Assembly (NCBI GenBank): GCA_038501785.1
Contig: JBAMJR010000031.1
Location: forward strand, 7,697,501 to 7,761,500
DNA: 64,000 nucleotides
Origin: Myoxocephalus aenaeus
Taxonomy: Eukaryota > Chordata > Actinopteri > Perciformes > Cottidae
Reading direction: 5' to 3'
The notes beneath the pieces are model-generated. The model saw only the letters and a list, made by a program, of their open reading frames with translations, did no database searches and was not told where the DNA came from. A program made the translations under genes and the position numbers. Within the stretch, counting starts at the first letter, position 1, and each line of letters starts with the position of its first letter. Positions 33,881-47,262 of this stretch are shown one piece after another.

Positions 33881-35045
33881 GTAGAAATGATCCAACGTGA
33901 AATATCTACTGTCTACTGATTGTTGATCACATAATCTGTGAACGTAGGACTTCACTGTATGTTGTTGACCCAGAGTCAACAAACAGTGAAACCAATAGTC
34001 TATAGCCATTCTACAGCCAGGTCTAGAGCAAAATTGTAAATTGCATGGAATCAATATTTATGGTGTGAAGTTGTGAGAACATATAATCGAATGAAGTACA
34101 AAACAAATTCAAACAGCATTAGGAGTATTGTATAAATAGGAGGTCATTGCTTACTGAAATAGATACATTGTGTCAACCAATTGGGGGGAAAAAAGGAACT
34201 TTAGTGCCACAAATACATGTACTATAAAGATGACACGTTCAATTCAACCAAGGCAACTCAGGCTAATTAGGACACAGTTTGCATCACACTTACCTCAGTG
34301 TTATATTCATTACAAATTTAGAGATTTGTAAAAATGAATCCTGTTCTTGCATTCTAAATACAACCAAACATAAACATATCTCGTGTTCTTCATTGCCCAG
34401 AATAATACACCAGCTTCAATTCCAGTTATTTTTAGATTATAATTGTCTTTGAGTGGTTGAGAGCATCAGGTGGATTTTTAGTGCCCTCTGATGGTTAAGA
34501 GGAGTTTCAATATCAGTAAAGCAAAGGTGAGTAACTGACTATTGCTTGCAGCCCAGTTGCATCAGATATTATTACGTTTTTAACTGGTGTTGGCTCATTT
34601 TGTTAACAGAAAACCTAATAGATATATAGAATTTATATTCATGTATGCATCCAAATAATATTTGTATGTGCAAGTGCTGCGTGAAAGAGATGCTAACACT
34701 TGTGCAACATTCTGTTATTGCATGTTTAAGAATAGGGAGCATATTTTAGTAGAATGAAATACAGCCATCCACCATTAGAAAGAACACAGGTATTTACACG
34801 CACAACTTAACGGTTAAACCTGGTGTACGTACCCTGACTTCTTTCACTTGGACAAAAGTTACTTGTTTGCACCCTAGTGGTAAATGTAATGGGGATTTAT
34901 TGACTAATAAAGAGGATTAACCAACATATCAACACAGAGTGAGGGGACCAAACCTCACAGTATCTGGAGACAGGAGGAAGTTGCCACAAGCCACTGCTGT
35001 GAACTTATTTGAGCTCCTCCCTAGCACTGCAGCACTGTGATAAGT

Positions 35046-35068
35046 AGCAGCAGCAGCAGCAGCAGCAG
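35046..35068 (+). repeat. CAG trinucleotide run
   Basis: About seven CAG units in non-coding DNA. Confidence 0.9.
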
Positions 35069-36149
35069 TATCTGTGTGTTGGGTTGCTCCATGCTCTAGT
35101 GCTGCCGTAGGACAATTTTGATCCTTTCCTATTTACCTGCTCCTCGCACACTCAGAGAAACAGCAACTACACTGTGTATTTAAAACGGCTGAGAAGATGT
35201 ACCCCCCAAAACTGGTGCTGAAGTTGTTGTAGCGGTACAGATACACCCTCAGTACTGCATCATACTCACAAATGAAGAACTGGAGGCTGCATTAAGAGGA
35301 CATGTTTACTTATCATATAGGCACACAACTACAAATATTTAATGAGATTCAGCAGGCCTTAATAGCTTGAAGTAAACAGAACCCCATTTTTTCTCTGCTA
35401 TTTGGATTTGAGGAATTGGCAGCTGAATGCTTGAGTAATCTCCAAACCAATTATCAATAAAATAATAGGTGCCCTTTTAGTCACCTGATGTAGCGCATAT
35501 GGGGAATCACTTGTCAGAAGCATCACATGTTCAACCTTAATTTAACATAACATGAAGCTGTGCAAAAAAATAAAAATCAGTGTCCTTCCTCCAGGGACTC
35601 TGGATAAGAAGTATTCACAATAACTTGCAGATGCAGAGACAACATATGGTGAAACCTGTCAAGAATATGTTATGAACACTTAACGGACAGAGGAACAACA
35701 CAGGCCTCCGGATATGCAAGTTAGGGCTTTGACATAGATGGATGTCACAGGAGAGATGTGCTAGAGTGGGAAGAGTGGCCATAAACTGGTGATAGATGTG
35801 AGTGCCACAAGGAAGGGAATGTGTTTTCAATGTACATCATCCTTCTGTTTGACAGATAGTGGTAGCTTCTGCTGAGGTGCATTTAGCCGCATGTTGTCGT
35901 TCTCATTTTCATTGCAAACTCAGAAAGTGAGTGAACAATAATGTAAAAGTGTAACAAAAAAAAAGCTTTACAATAACATTGTTACTAACCGAGGAAGGTG
36001 GAATATTTATGTGTGTGCATGTGCATGGACTGAGTGCTGTGTGATTCTACTTGATAATAATGCAGTTATAAAAGTTTGTAATCCTTTAATAAATAGCTAT
36101 TTGTGAGTTTCTCACTTATAAGGCATCTGCTGTTGTATTATCAAAGTTT

Positions 36150-36215
36150 ATTTGACTTCTTACTGAGAGTTACATGAGAAGACTGACACCACTCTCATGT
36201 TAAATTACGAGTTAG
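36150..36215 (+). repeat. Dispersed repeat, family C, fragment 1
   Basis: The block CTGAGAGTTACATGAGAAGA then CTGACACCACTCTCATGTTAA recurs in related form at 50447-50560. It looks like a fragment of a common teleost repeat. Confidence 0.5.
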
Positions 36216-37137
36216 TCTTCATTTGGAGAACATTGTTGTCAGGGGTGCAGTATTTCAATTACAGAGAAACATTAAGTAAGCCCTTTTCATGAAGTGTTTA
36301 TAATGTAATGGCTTTTTGGGGAAATAGGCTCACAGTATTCAGTTTCTTGCAAAGGTATTCATACCACTCTCAAACATAGACATTGATCAGGAGTCGCCTG
36401 GAAATTGTGTTCACTGCAAGCTTTATGGTGTTTGTAAGTTTTTACTTATTTTAATTAAGTTATTTTAAGTGTTAATATTTCTCACCGGATAAATTAACAC
36501 CTCTGCAAATATGGCTCAATGTTAAAATCAGCTGAAAGTGTTTCATTAGCTCATGAGAATCCTGGCATCATATTGATTTCCAACACTCATATTCTTCCGA
36601 ACCCAGACTGGGTTCTTGTAGTACTATGCAGGCAATTGTCCAGAAAAACAGGACTTCAGCAGAGTTGGTAAGACACTGATTGGGCTTACTGAAATGACAA
36701 GACCTTATTCACAACTAAGTGTTATAAGTAGAACAGGGGAAGACGTGTTGTTTGGTGAAGACATATATATTTTTGCAGGTAGTGTTGGCTTTGACCGAAA
36801 AAAGGAACAAACTGTGCACTGAAATAAAAACGAAATGCGAATAAGTATAACGTTTCACTACACCCACTAACATTTCAAACCATATCAATACACTGCACTA
36901 CACCACATGCAATTACTGCTCGGATGCTCCCACCTGCAGTAGGCTCCATTCGTACTTTCTCGCCCAATAAACTGTCAAAGAGTGTACATTGTTCCAACTG
37001 CAAAGACAAACAATCCCTCTACTTAAAGTACAAAAGCACACTTTTCTATGATATTCTATAATTGATAAAATGTCAAAAGACACATTTTTGATATGCTGGA
37101 AGTATGTTCCCATTAAATAACAGAGGAAATGGTTGTG

Positions 37138-37198
37138 TAAAAGCCTCTATTTGCTTCCCACCTATTGAGGATAGGTGGGAAGCAAATGGAGGCTTTTA
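37138..37198. repeat. Near-perfect 28-bp inverted repeat (hairpin)
   Basis: Left arm 37138-37165 and right arm 37171-37198 are reverse complements at 27 of 28 positions, around a 5-base loop TGAGG. The one exception (T37148 against G37188) would be a G-U wobble if the plus strand were transcribed. No TA or other duplication was recognised at its ends. Confidence 0.95.
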
Positions 37199-38367
37199 AA
37201 TAGTATATGCTTGTACAGCATCCACTGCACTCCCACGCGAGCTGCTCTCCAAACATTAATTGCAAGTCTGTAAAACTTGAAAGGTTCAATGCAGGGACCT
37301 GAGCAAACATTAGCTCAAAAGGCTGAAATACATTCAGGAGCTAGATTTATCATAATTCCCCAGGGTCTTAGAGGTATACAGGTTGGCTCTGCACCAGGCG
37401 GCAACCTCGGTGCCTCGAAAGGGAAGCCAATGTTGAAGTGCCTTAAACATGCATTCGTTCTAATAGCCATCAGGGGGTGACTCTTCTGGTTTAAAAAATG
37501 TCCGATTGTAATGAAGTCTATAATAAAATTACCCTACTTTAATTTATTACCTAAATAAACATTGTGACCATGAGTTTATGGTCTCAATCGCTAGTTTCAA
37601 GTCTATAAAGCATATTGTTAATTTAGTAAATGAAGTTTCCCATTTAGAGTAAAATAAACGATGCAGGGTATTATTTTAGGGAGTGGCTATACTTAAGTCA
37701 CTACCACGTTGTCTAGTCTGAGAGTTGACTGTGTTTGTGTTACAAAATGTACCCTATCACAGTGTGTTTTCAGATCATGAAAGGGAAATGTAAACTTTTG
37801 GTCATTCGTTTTTTGGTCTTTCGGTTGTCATTCGACACCGTCTTTAGAATGTGCATTTGCATAATATCATGCCATAGCTACATAAATAGAGTGGAAATTG
37901 TAATGCTTAGAATTGCAAATGCACGTATCAGTTCACTTCTTTATTTGAATAGCATACTAATAGTTGTTTCTCCAAACTCTCGTGCAGAGAAATGTTCTCT
38001 GCAGCATCCTAATCTAGCACAAAGTGGGCTATGAGAGACAGCTCTGCATGTTTGGGTTTCACCCCCAGGCAGCCGAAGAAGAGTTTGTTCAGCCTAATCT
38101 CCACTGTGTGATGTGTGACTTCTTCCCCTGCTGTCGTACTCATGTAATCTGCTGTTTGTGTCGCTTTAAGTCCAGGGAGTAGCGAGAGGTTGAAGCGGGA
38201 AACTACATGATGGGAACTGTCATCTCTGTCCCATCGATGGGTGCTGCCAGTATCCTGCTAATCCCCAGAGTAATCCCAGCACCACAACAGGGAAGTCAGA
38301 CACACCAAGGCAGGACAGGGCTCTGCAGCCCTCTGCACAGCCAATGCATACTGTAGTGTACACACAC

Positions 38368-38370
<3 letters not shown>

Positions 38371-38417
<47 letters not shown>
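38371..38417 (+). repeat. CA microsatellite
   Basis: About 23 CA units; the reverse frame gives a false Cys-Val ORF. Confidence 0.97.
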
Positions 38418-38421
<4 letters not shown>

Positions 38422-39952
38422 CGTTAACACAGCCACTTTAGAGGAAAATTGGCTCTCACGCTTAATTGACGACTGAATTGATGTTTACATGTCTCGACGA
38501 ATAACTAAAATGCATGAAGGAATTGAGGATTGTTTGCAATTTCAACTGAAATGAAGTCACTTCTCCAGCAACAAAAATAAAGAATTGATACAAGCGTCCA
38601 ATGGGATGTGTGATTGAGATTTGTGGCATATGCCCGTGTTGCCATGTCTTTTCACGACTTCTCAAACAATTAAAAGGGGAGCACTCACATAAATACTGTT
38701 CATAAATGATGTCTCAAATTCAAAGAAGGAAGGTAAATGTTCTTACAAAAGAAATACAACTTTGAGTATGATTTTATTGTTGTTTTTCCCCCTGAGTCGA
38801 TGGTTATGTGACAAAAAATAAATAAATTCTAAAGACAAAAAGATCTGATGCCACCTCCATGTGTCGTCTCACAGCTGCCTTGAAAAGCAGAAACCAGATT
38901 TTCTTCTCACTCTTTATACATACTGTATATTTCTCCTTTCTTGTGTTTTCTTTTTTGTCTCAGGAGGAAGCTTTGATTCTTACTAGAGGCTGCCATCTTG
39001 AAGATTGTCCAAGAAATGTGTTAACAATAGTGACATAAAACGAAAAAATAATCTATTCACGGCATTTATCAAACAGTTAGTTTATGTCCTCTTAATAGTA
39101 TCTTTTACATACAGAATCCTCATAGTTTGGCAATCGTCTCATTGTTTCCAGTTTACAGGGAATGAAATCAGTGATGCAATATTTAGGCCACAATTAAGCC
39201 TCTCATGGGAGATTCATTATGCCCCCCCTCCTCCATCCCATCTATCTCATTCATCTATCATTTATATTTCCATTTTTAGACATGCTATAGCATGACATAT
39301 AACAAGTAAAGTAAATCATTGAATGAAAGTAGTTTAATCCTGCCATATATTTTCATAAAATTAAATGTTGATTGTGTTTAAACACCACATACTTGCAGGT
39401 GAAATTTCATTTTAATACGTAATACTTTAATACTTACTGTATTACTTTTCATTGGATTTAAATGTTTGCCCTTAGTCTAATCAAATGTATTTAAGTTGAA
39501 TATACATTGGTAAAAAGTTTAGAACACATTTACATCTTTTTGTATGAACTGTTATCGGTTTTGTCTTCGCTCAAGGCGTTTCCTAGTTCACAATAACTGA
39601 CCGAAAGGCAGACATCCCGAAATAATTTAGGCAGTCTTGATAGCAGACTACAAGTCTAATGATTCCTAATTTCATGGTTATTGTGTGGTAGACAATACCT
39701 CAGAGGCCTAAAAGGCAAGTACTCAACATCTATGAAATCTCAACCAAATCAGACAAGAATAAGGCAAACAAAGACAACAGGTTGTTTTCATTCTGACCTA
39801 ATGACTTCCTCATCTCTGACTGTAGCTGAGGTTAATCAGTATAATCACCTGAACTTTTTTTTTCATTCTCTCTGCACTTTTACTTACCATATATAGAGAG
39901 ATTATGCTCATGCAATTTTCATCGTAGGGCATGAAAAAAGTATTTTATAAGC

Positions 39953-39970
39953 ATATGTATATATATATAT

Positions 39971-40056
<86 letters not shown>
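39953..40056 (+). repeat. AT microsatellite
   Basis: About 104 bases of (AT)n with two interruptions (ATACATACAT near 39971). Self-complementary, so able to extrude as a cruciform. Confidence 0.97.
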
Positions 40057-40059
<3 letters not shown>

Positions 40060-41482
40060 AATACAAACCATGGGGATGGTGACCATGAGATGTCTGATTT
40101 TCTTCCGGCAGCCCTGCCTTTACATCAAAAGATCTCAATCATGCATCGAGAGTATAGGTCAAGCTCAGCAAATAATATGGATAGGAGATGTACCATGGTC
40201 AGTCACCTCACATTTTAACATCTCAACAACATATAAAACAGGAAGGATAAACAAATAATTGCTAGCTGTCTAACACCTTGAATGTGCATGGACATATTAC
40301 ATATATGCACAGAAAATATGACCTCAGCCATCATGATGATGTAGTTTAGTGTTTAAACAATTTGTACCTATAACTCTCTCTTGTGACACTATGTTTGCAC
40401 TGCAAGTTTATTCATAACGTTGACATTCAAATGATCATTATAAAAAACCTAGCTACGTACATTGCATGCAATAATTCCTCTTCCACCTTCTCTTGAATTC
40501 TCTCTCTGTCTAACATACAGTCTCTGTAATTGGCTCAGTATCAGTCAAAAAGTCAAATTTGAATTTAAAAAGATAGATGTGATTTATCAAACAAATTATT
40601 CTGCTTCAAATAATATCTGTGCCCTTTAACTTTTTATTTTTTTATTTTATTTTACTGCTGTCAAAAAACAGTTTGCTGCACACAAATTGCCACACAGGCA
40701 TTCGAAGCTTCATTCAAAAACCTCAATAGAAGCTTTGAATGTAACAAAAAAAATGCATTCCTTAACTTCGCCACGTTGTGCTGGAGCTTGTCAGTTGTAT
40801 AAACATTTTCAAATGCATTGGGTCTTAAAGATCTGTATACGAGTATATATTTTGCCAGCCAAATTAAATTGCATATAGGTTATTCAACCTTTATTTCATT
40901 ATAATTCATTTTCAGGGCTTGTGTAAAGGCATTAAAGTAGACCACGGATATCCACAAATATTATACATCAGTTTACAGTTAGTTCCTCCTCGGCATGGTG
41001 GAGGTTGGTTTATGGTGTTTTGCCGATGTATGAGCCAGATTAGCTCGGCCTTCCAGATCGGCTCGGGGTCCAGCCTTCAGAGATGACTTCACAAATTATG
41101 ATTAGTTGTGTGTGCGACATTTGCTATGCGCCCCGACTCTGCGGCCTGATCTCAATGTCCCCCCGAAGGCCTCAAACCCTGAACCCTCAGGGATGTGACG
41201 TCCCCTGTTAAGTGGTTGAGTGTGAGAGGCTGTAAGGGCTTGACATGGTGTAAATACCAATGAGACAGCACTTTGCTGCAACATATCACGTTACCATGAC
41301 AAAATAAAAAAATATTGTGTACAATTGTGGGTATTTATTTAATAGTTTTTACTCCCTGATTTGAACATCTTGCAGGCTCTTTCCTCGCGAGATGAGAGGT
41401 AATTTGTGGGTAATTCCCTTGGGCAAAGTCTGAAGTCATTTAATTAATCCAAATTTTATTAGAATCCCCTCCCCCCAAAAAG

Positions 41483-41765
41483 ATGCATTGTAATCACTTT
41501 GGTGATCGCCTCAATTTCCAACCAGCTTCAACATCAGGTCATGATACTTTGGTTTATTTCCAAATACCTACAACAGTAATCACATTACCATCAACCTCAA
41601 CCGTAGTTTGTGATATTGCTAATTAACAAATGTCACCATCTTAGTTTAGCTAACATGCTAAACTAAGATGGTGAACATGGTAAACATTATACCTGCTAAA
41701 CATAAGCATGTTAGCATTCTCATTGTCCGCATGCTGACGTTAGCATTTAGCTCTGCTGTAGCAAA
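41483..41765 (+). repeat. Dispersed teleost repeat, family A, copy 4
   Basis: Shares CATCAGGTCATGATACTTTGG-type and AAGATGGTGAACATGGTAAA blocks and TATACCTGCTAAACATAAGC with copy 1. It contains the exact 18-bp inverted repeat at 41633-41674. Confidence 0.75.
41633..41674. repeat. 18-bp perfect inverted repeat within the family A repeat
   Basis: Left arm 41633-41650 (TCACCATCTTAGTTTAGC) and right arm 41657-41674 are exact reverse complements around TAACAT. The right arm is the normal repeat sequence, so the left arm looks like an inverted local copy. Confidence 0.93.
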
Positions 41766-42910
41766 CATCCCTTAACTTCTAGCAAAGCTTTAGACTATAG
41801 AAGTTGGGGTCAGCTTGGGGTTATAAAGGAATATCTCTAAAAAATAAACTCCTCATTTCCTCTGTATTCCCTCTTTTATTTAAACTGTGTAGAGGTTAAG
41901 TGGTGAAATGGATAATAAAGGACTGGGTTTGTGTTTTATGGCAGGATCACTGGCTCCATGACAGCTATAGTGGATTAAATCTCTACTATAATACAGTTTG
42001 GGTGACAGCTCCAGAGGTCAGACAAGGAGATTAGACAGACTCTTAATTAAGTTGCTGGCAAGCTGAGAAGTCTTGACCCACATTTAATATGTTTGCCAAA
42101 AGGACATGTACATACTCAGTATGTTGAGGTTGTTTTCTGCACACCTTTTCAGTGAAAGAGAACCAAGAATAGATAATAAAGTGAGGTCTAGCCTTGTCTA
42201 TCATCGGACAAGTGAACTAAAGGCCAAAGATGACAGGTTATTTAGGTGCAAGGACAGTTAAGTATAATGCAGGCAGACAGCAAAGATATCAATCCACTTT
42301 GAGAGTGGCCTGTAAATGCTACCCAAAGGACCAATGAGGCCGATGAGGTTGATGGAGGGGTCAGAGCGAGTGAATTGAAACACCCCATTGGTTGAACATT
42401 AAGGTCATGAGGTGGACCTTGGTAGAATCAGATTGTCAAGGATGAGAGGTGCCGGTGGCAACGTTCAATAAAACATGCGAGCAATCTTCTCACCAGAAGT
42501 AAAAGTACTCGGCAGTTCAACTCCAGGCAGCCCAAAGAGATTTCCCCTGTGAGTCAAAAGCACTGCAGCTGCTCATTCACCACGACTGGCAATCCAAGCT
42601 GCCATCAAATCGACTGCTGTTGCCAGAAATAGTGCTGAAAATTGGTCAAACTATCATAGTATCTGACCTCTGACAAAGCTTATCTTACACAAGAAAACGT
42701 ATGGAGCTGAAATGATAGTGTCTGTCTGCTCCAGCTCCTCTTTCTGCCTCATTAGTTGCTGATATTGGATAGGTTATCTCAGCTTACAGCACATTGTAAG
42801 GTAGCCACCTAAAAATGCTGCACCGAAAAGGTTACATTTTTGTGAGAATATCACACCTGAAACTCCTTTTGAATATGGTGATTAAATGTGTGCCCACTGC
42901 TTGCCCTATA

Positions 42911-44107
42911 CACTCACCTAAAGGATTATTAGGAACACCTGTTAAATTTCTCATTAATGCAATTATCTAATCAACCAATCACATGGCAGTTGCTTCAATG
43001 CATTTAGGGGTGTGGTCCCGGTCAAGACAATCTCCTGAACTCCAAACTGAATGTCAGAATGGGAAAGAAAGGTGATTTAAGCAATTTTGAGCGTGGCATG
43101 GTTGTTGGTGCCAGACGGGCCTGTCTGAGTATTTCACAATCTGCTCAGTTACTGGGATTTTCACGAACAACCATTTCTAGGGTTTACAAAGAATGGTGTG
43201 AAAAGGGAAAAACATCCAGTATGCGGCAGTCCTGTGGGCGAAAATGCCTTGTTGATGCTAGAGGTCAGAGGAGAATGGGCCGACTGATTCAAGCTAATAG
43301 AAGAGCAACTTTGACTGAAATAACCACTCGTTACAACCGAGGTATGCAGCAAAGCATTTGTGAAGCCACAACACGCACAACCTTGAGGCGGATGGGCTAC
43401 AACAGCAGAAGACCCCACCGGGTACCACTCATCTCCACTACAAATAGGAAAAAGAGCTCACCAAAATTGGACAGTTGAAGACTGGAAAAATGTTGCCTGG
43501 TCTGATGAGTCTCGATTTCTGTTGAGACATTCAGATGAGTCAGAATTTGGAAACGGAATGAGAACATGGATCCATCATGCCTTGTTACCACTGTGCAGGC
43601 TGGTGGTGGTGGTGTAATGGTGTGGGGGATGTTTTCTTGGCACACTTTAGGCCCCGTAGTGCCAATTGGGCATCGTTTAAATGCCACGGCCTACCTGAGC
43701 ATTGTTTCTGACCATGTCCATCCCTTTATGGCCACCATGTACCCATCCTCTGATGGCTACTTCCAGCAGGATAATGCACCATGTCACAAAGCTCGAATCA
43801 TTTCAAATTGGTTTCTTGAACATGACAATGAGTTCACTGTACTAAAATGGCCCCCACAGTCACCAGATCTCAACCCAATAGAGCATCTTTGGGATGTGGT
43901 GGAACGGGAGCTTCGTGCCCTGGATGTGCATCCCACAAATCTCCATCAACTGCAAGATGCTATCCTATCAATATGGGCCAACATTTCTAAAGAATGCTTT
44001 CAGCACCTTGTTGAATCCATGCCACGTAGAATTAAGGCAGTTCTGAAGGCGAAAGGGGGTCAAACACAGTATTAGTATGGTGTTCCTAATAATCCTTTAG
44101 GTGAGTG
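42911..44107 (+). mobile_element. Tc1/mariner transposon, DD36E (Incomer-like), inactive copy
   Basis: A 1197-bp element with identical 29-bp terminal inverted repeats (42911-42939 and 44079-44107, starting CACTCACCTAAAGGATTATT), flanked by TA at 42909-42910 and 44108-44109: the Tc1/mariner target duplication. It carries one plus-strand transposase gene broken by at least two frameshifts. Full ends but a broken gene mean it cannot move itself. The spacing of 36 residues between the second and third catalytic residues differs from the 34 of classical Tc1 and fits the published Incomer group. Confidence 0.95.
43059..44075 (+). pseudogene. Broken Tc1/mariner transposase gene
   Basis: The N-terminal part, 43059 to about 43445, is open and codes MGKKGDLSNFERGMVVGARR and a helix-turn-helix (SISQSAQLLGFSRTTISRVY). 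The frame then shifts at about 43450, apparently by a short deletion, so that the segment with WTVEDWKNVAWSDESRF (first catalytic Asp at 43504-43506) lies in another frame. A second lesion at about 43530-43560 returns to the original frame for 43566-44075, with DNAPCH (Asp at 43770-43772) and SPDLNPIEHLWD (Glu at 43881-43883). The three catalytic residues are all present but never in one frame. Confidence 0.93.
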
Positions 44108-45174
44108 TATGTCTCCTGTGTAGCAATGAAGGGGTTTCAATGATGGCTACATCCTGAGTTTGTTCCGTTGCTGAAGGCTGCCTGCTACAGGGCATGAAAT
44201 GAGGAGACAGATGATAAGCTTCTCCCTCACGCTCTAGGGAACACAGTCAGCCATGATGGAATGAATCATGACGGACAGGAATCTCAGTCAGATAAGTATG
44301 TATACACCAACACCACAGGATGCATTCACAGACACAATATGGACAGCCCATATTCGGACGTGGCCACTGGACCTTGTTGCATGGGCTTCCTGAAGCCTAA
44401 TTATGTCTCAAGGCTATGCACAGTATGGATGCTATATGGTGTCTGTTGTCATTTACTGTGCACTACTCCTTGAATAGAATATATCTGTTTCAGTTTTGAG
44501 TAATTTCCCCCACCTGATCAGAAACAGCATCCTGAGAAATAAAGCAGTAATAAGTAGTGTAGACCGTAAACATCAAACTTCCAAGTCTTCCCCTTCAGCA
44601 CTCTTAAAGACTCTCCGCAAGACCAGAGGGGCTCCACATCTTAAACCCAATTTCCATTTCACTGATAAATTCTAGGAATTACCTGGCAAACTGTGATCAG
44701 GTCGAGAGGATTACCAAGAATATTTATTCTCTTCCAAAAGTCAGACTCCAGAGTGGTTTCGGAAAAGGCCAGTGAATTGATGTCAGAGCTCAACTTTAAT
44801 TTATGTATATTTCTTTTAGTGCAAGCTCACAACAGCATGACATGCAGGCTGAGTAGTTAGCCAGCCATGTTATTAGATTTTTTTTCTGTTCTTCACTGTG
44901 GAGGATGGTGCGCACAATGCTTTTTTTGGACCGGCAACATCTTAATCGAACAGCAAGTGAATGGACACATTTGACATTGTATGTAATCATGTTATGTCAT
45001 AGAAATGATCAGGTGACATGTATGAATGTCTAAAATATTAATTAGGAAGTGGTGCAGCAGTGTGGTTGTGCTGCCATCTAGTGCTTCGAGGCGGCACCGC
45101 GCTGCTTGTTACAGTGGGATGTAAAATGAATTCAGCTCTGACTGCATTCATGTTCCTTTCATTTACCTCCTGTG

Positions 45175-45286
<112 letters not shown>

Positions 45287-47014
45287 CTGGGGACTGCTCC
45301 TTCGTATATGCCAGGAGTGCACATTTCACACATTACTCTACTATCTTTTGTCATTTTCCCAATATGTGAATATTACTTATTTTTTCTTTTAATCGACTTT
45401 GGAACTACTTTCTACTAAATAAATGGTCCCCATGAAAACTGTCATCCACAGTGTGTTCAGTGGATTATCAGTGACAGGGCACTTTCTGGATAGACAAATT
45501 ACAGCCGATTTTTTTCCCAAAGTATTTTTTCCTATGGTTTACTGCCACAAATCAAATTTGCTTTACCTATATTGTATTTAGGTCGAGAAATAAATCTCAA
45601 AAGTTGGGCAAAAAACTGTCTGAATAGCTGCATTACATGAACTGAGAAAATAGGACATATTATTTAGTTTAAGTGAACCAACCCTTTTGACATTATATGA
45701 GGCATTAATTTGTGTCTTGGACACAATTATTGTCTCAAAAGGGTAAACTGTCTTACGGTATGTATTCATAAATGCTTGACATCCTCATAACTTTAATCTA
45801 TTTAGATGTCGCTTAACAAGCTGACAATCAGAACTACAAACCAGCTGTGGTTCATTAACAGTTATATTATTATTATGTGTCACTTCAGGTGATACAGATG
45901 TCATCTCGAGTTTTGTTATTGCTCTGCTGTCCTCAACAGGCTGCTGTTGTACTGTGGCTCCGCACTGTGATTGACTGTGTATGCAGCACGAGGAGCCACA
46001 CCAGGACAGAGCCACTTATCACTCCGGGAGCAATGGATGACCCAGGAACAGAGATGCAGCCTGGACCGCACACTGTGTCATCTGTCAGCCTGGCCACGGA
46101 GGTGAGCCAGAGGATGAGAGGAGATGAGCAGAACTGAGATTTAGAGCCTGGCCTTCCTCACATTATCTCCCCTCGCACCATTGCTCATGTTGTGAAACCT
46201 CCTAAAGCTACAACCGAGGGGAAAAAGGGGACAGCTGAAGGATGAGGGGAGGCATGCAACACTGTTGTGGTTGGATTTCTAATGAGAATTAGACTCCAAA
46301 TCACCGTATTCATGAAGTACAGTGAGTGTCTGGGAATTTGTCTTTTCAGCACTGATGCAAGAACATATTGACAACTCTGCACCAATGCCAGCTTGACAAA
46401 TCTCAGTATAATTATTTTCATTCAAGGAGTGGAGTTTACAGTTTGATTACAAAACCTGCACTTCACACTTATAGCCCTCTTTGGTTCAGATGGGTTTTGC
46501 TAATGATGGCTTTACGGCTGTGGTTGGGTCAATGGATGATCCAAAGGGATAAAAAAATGCAATAAAATAAAACTAATTTATCATATGTCTGCATCAAAAT
46601 AAATGTACACATGTGAACTGACACAGCCAAAGACAATCATTAAAAAAAAGCATCTTTAAAAAAGCTCTTTCCATAAATGTCTGCATGTGCAGTTCAGTCA
46701 ACTGCACAACTTGCTGTGTGTGAGGTTGTAAGCGATGCAGTCAGACACATCTTTCCATCCGGGGAGATCAGAGGGAGAGATGGTGCATTCAGTGGCGCTG
46801 ACAGGTACCTACCTCTGATTCAATGTGATTTATTTCCACACAGAGCTTGGATGTGGCCAGTGCATCGGCAGGTCAATTTGGTTTGGGTAGAAGAAGAGTA
46901 GTCTGATTGATAGAGTGGGAGCCAGCCATGTTTTCTATGCTCGGCTCCCCCTCCATCAGGGCCCCAGCTATGGCCGATTAATCCTCTGCACACAGAGCAG
47001 TGGCTCTGCCGGGG

Positions 47015-47130
<116 letters not shown>

Positions 47131-47262
47131 TGGGTAAGCCTCCATCTCTGACCTAAGACTCCCCCTGGAAGCAAGCTGTCGTCTCATTCATGTTGGCTTT
47201 GTCCCTTTTCCATGATATGAAGCCAAGACCATTATCTAGAGGCCTATATTACCTGCTAAAGT

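Larger units (their letters stand above)
33881..42910. other. Intergenic DNA upstream of tmem132d, no gene found
   Basis: AT-rich non-coding DNA. Apart from the items listed separately (a CAG run at about 35046-35068, repeat fragments, hairpins and microsatellites) I recognise nothing. Open frames are short and unlike known proteins. Confidence 0.65.

Noticed and set aside
36335..36370. TTCTTGCAAAGGTATTCATACC, similar to a Tc1-type terminal repeat
   Set aside because: No matching inverted copy or transposase remnant found nearby; too short to call.
42911..44107. An intact, self-mobile transposon
   Set aside because: The catalytic residues lie in two different frames owing to at least two lesions.
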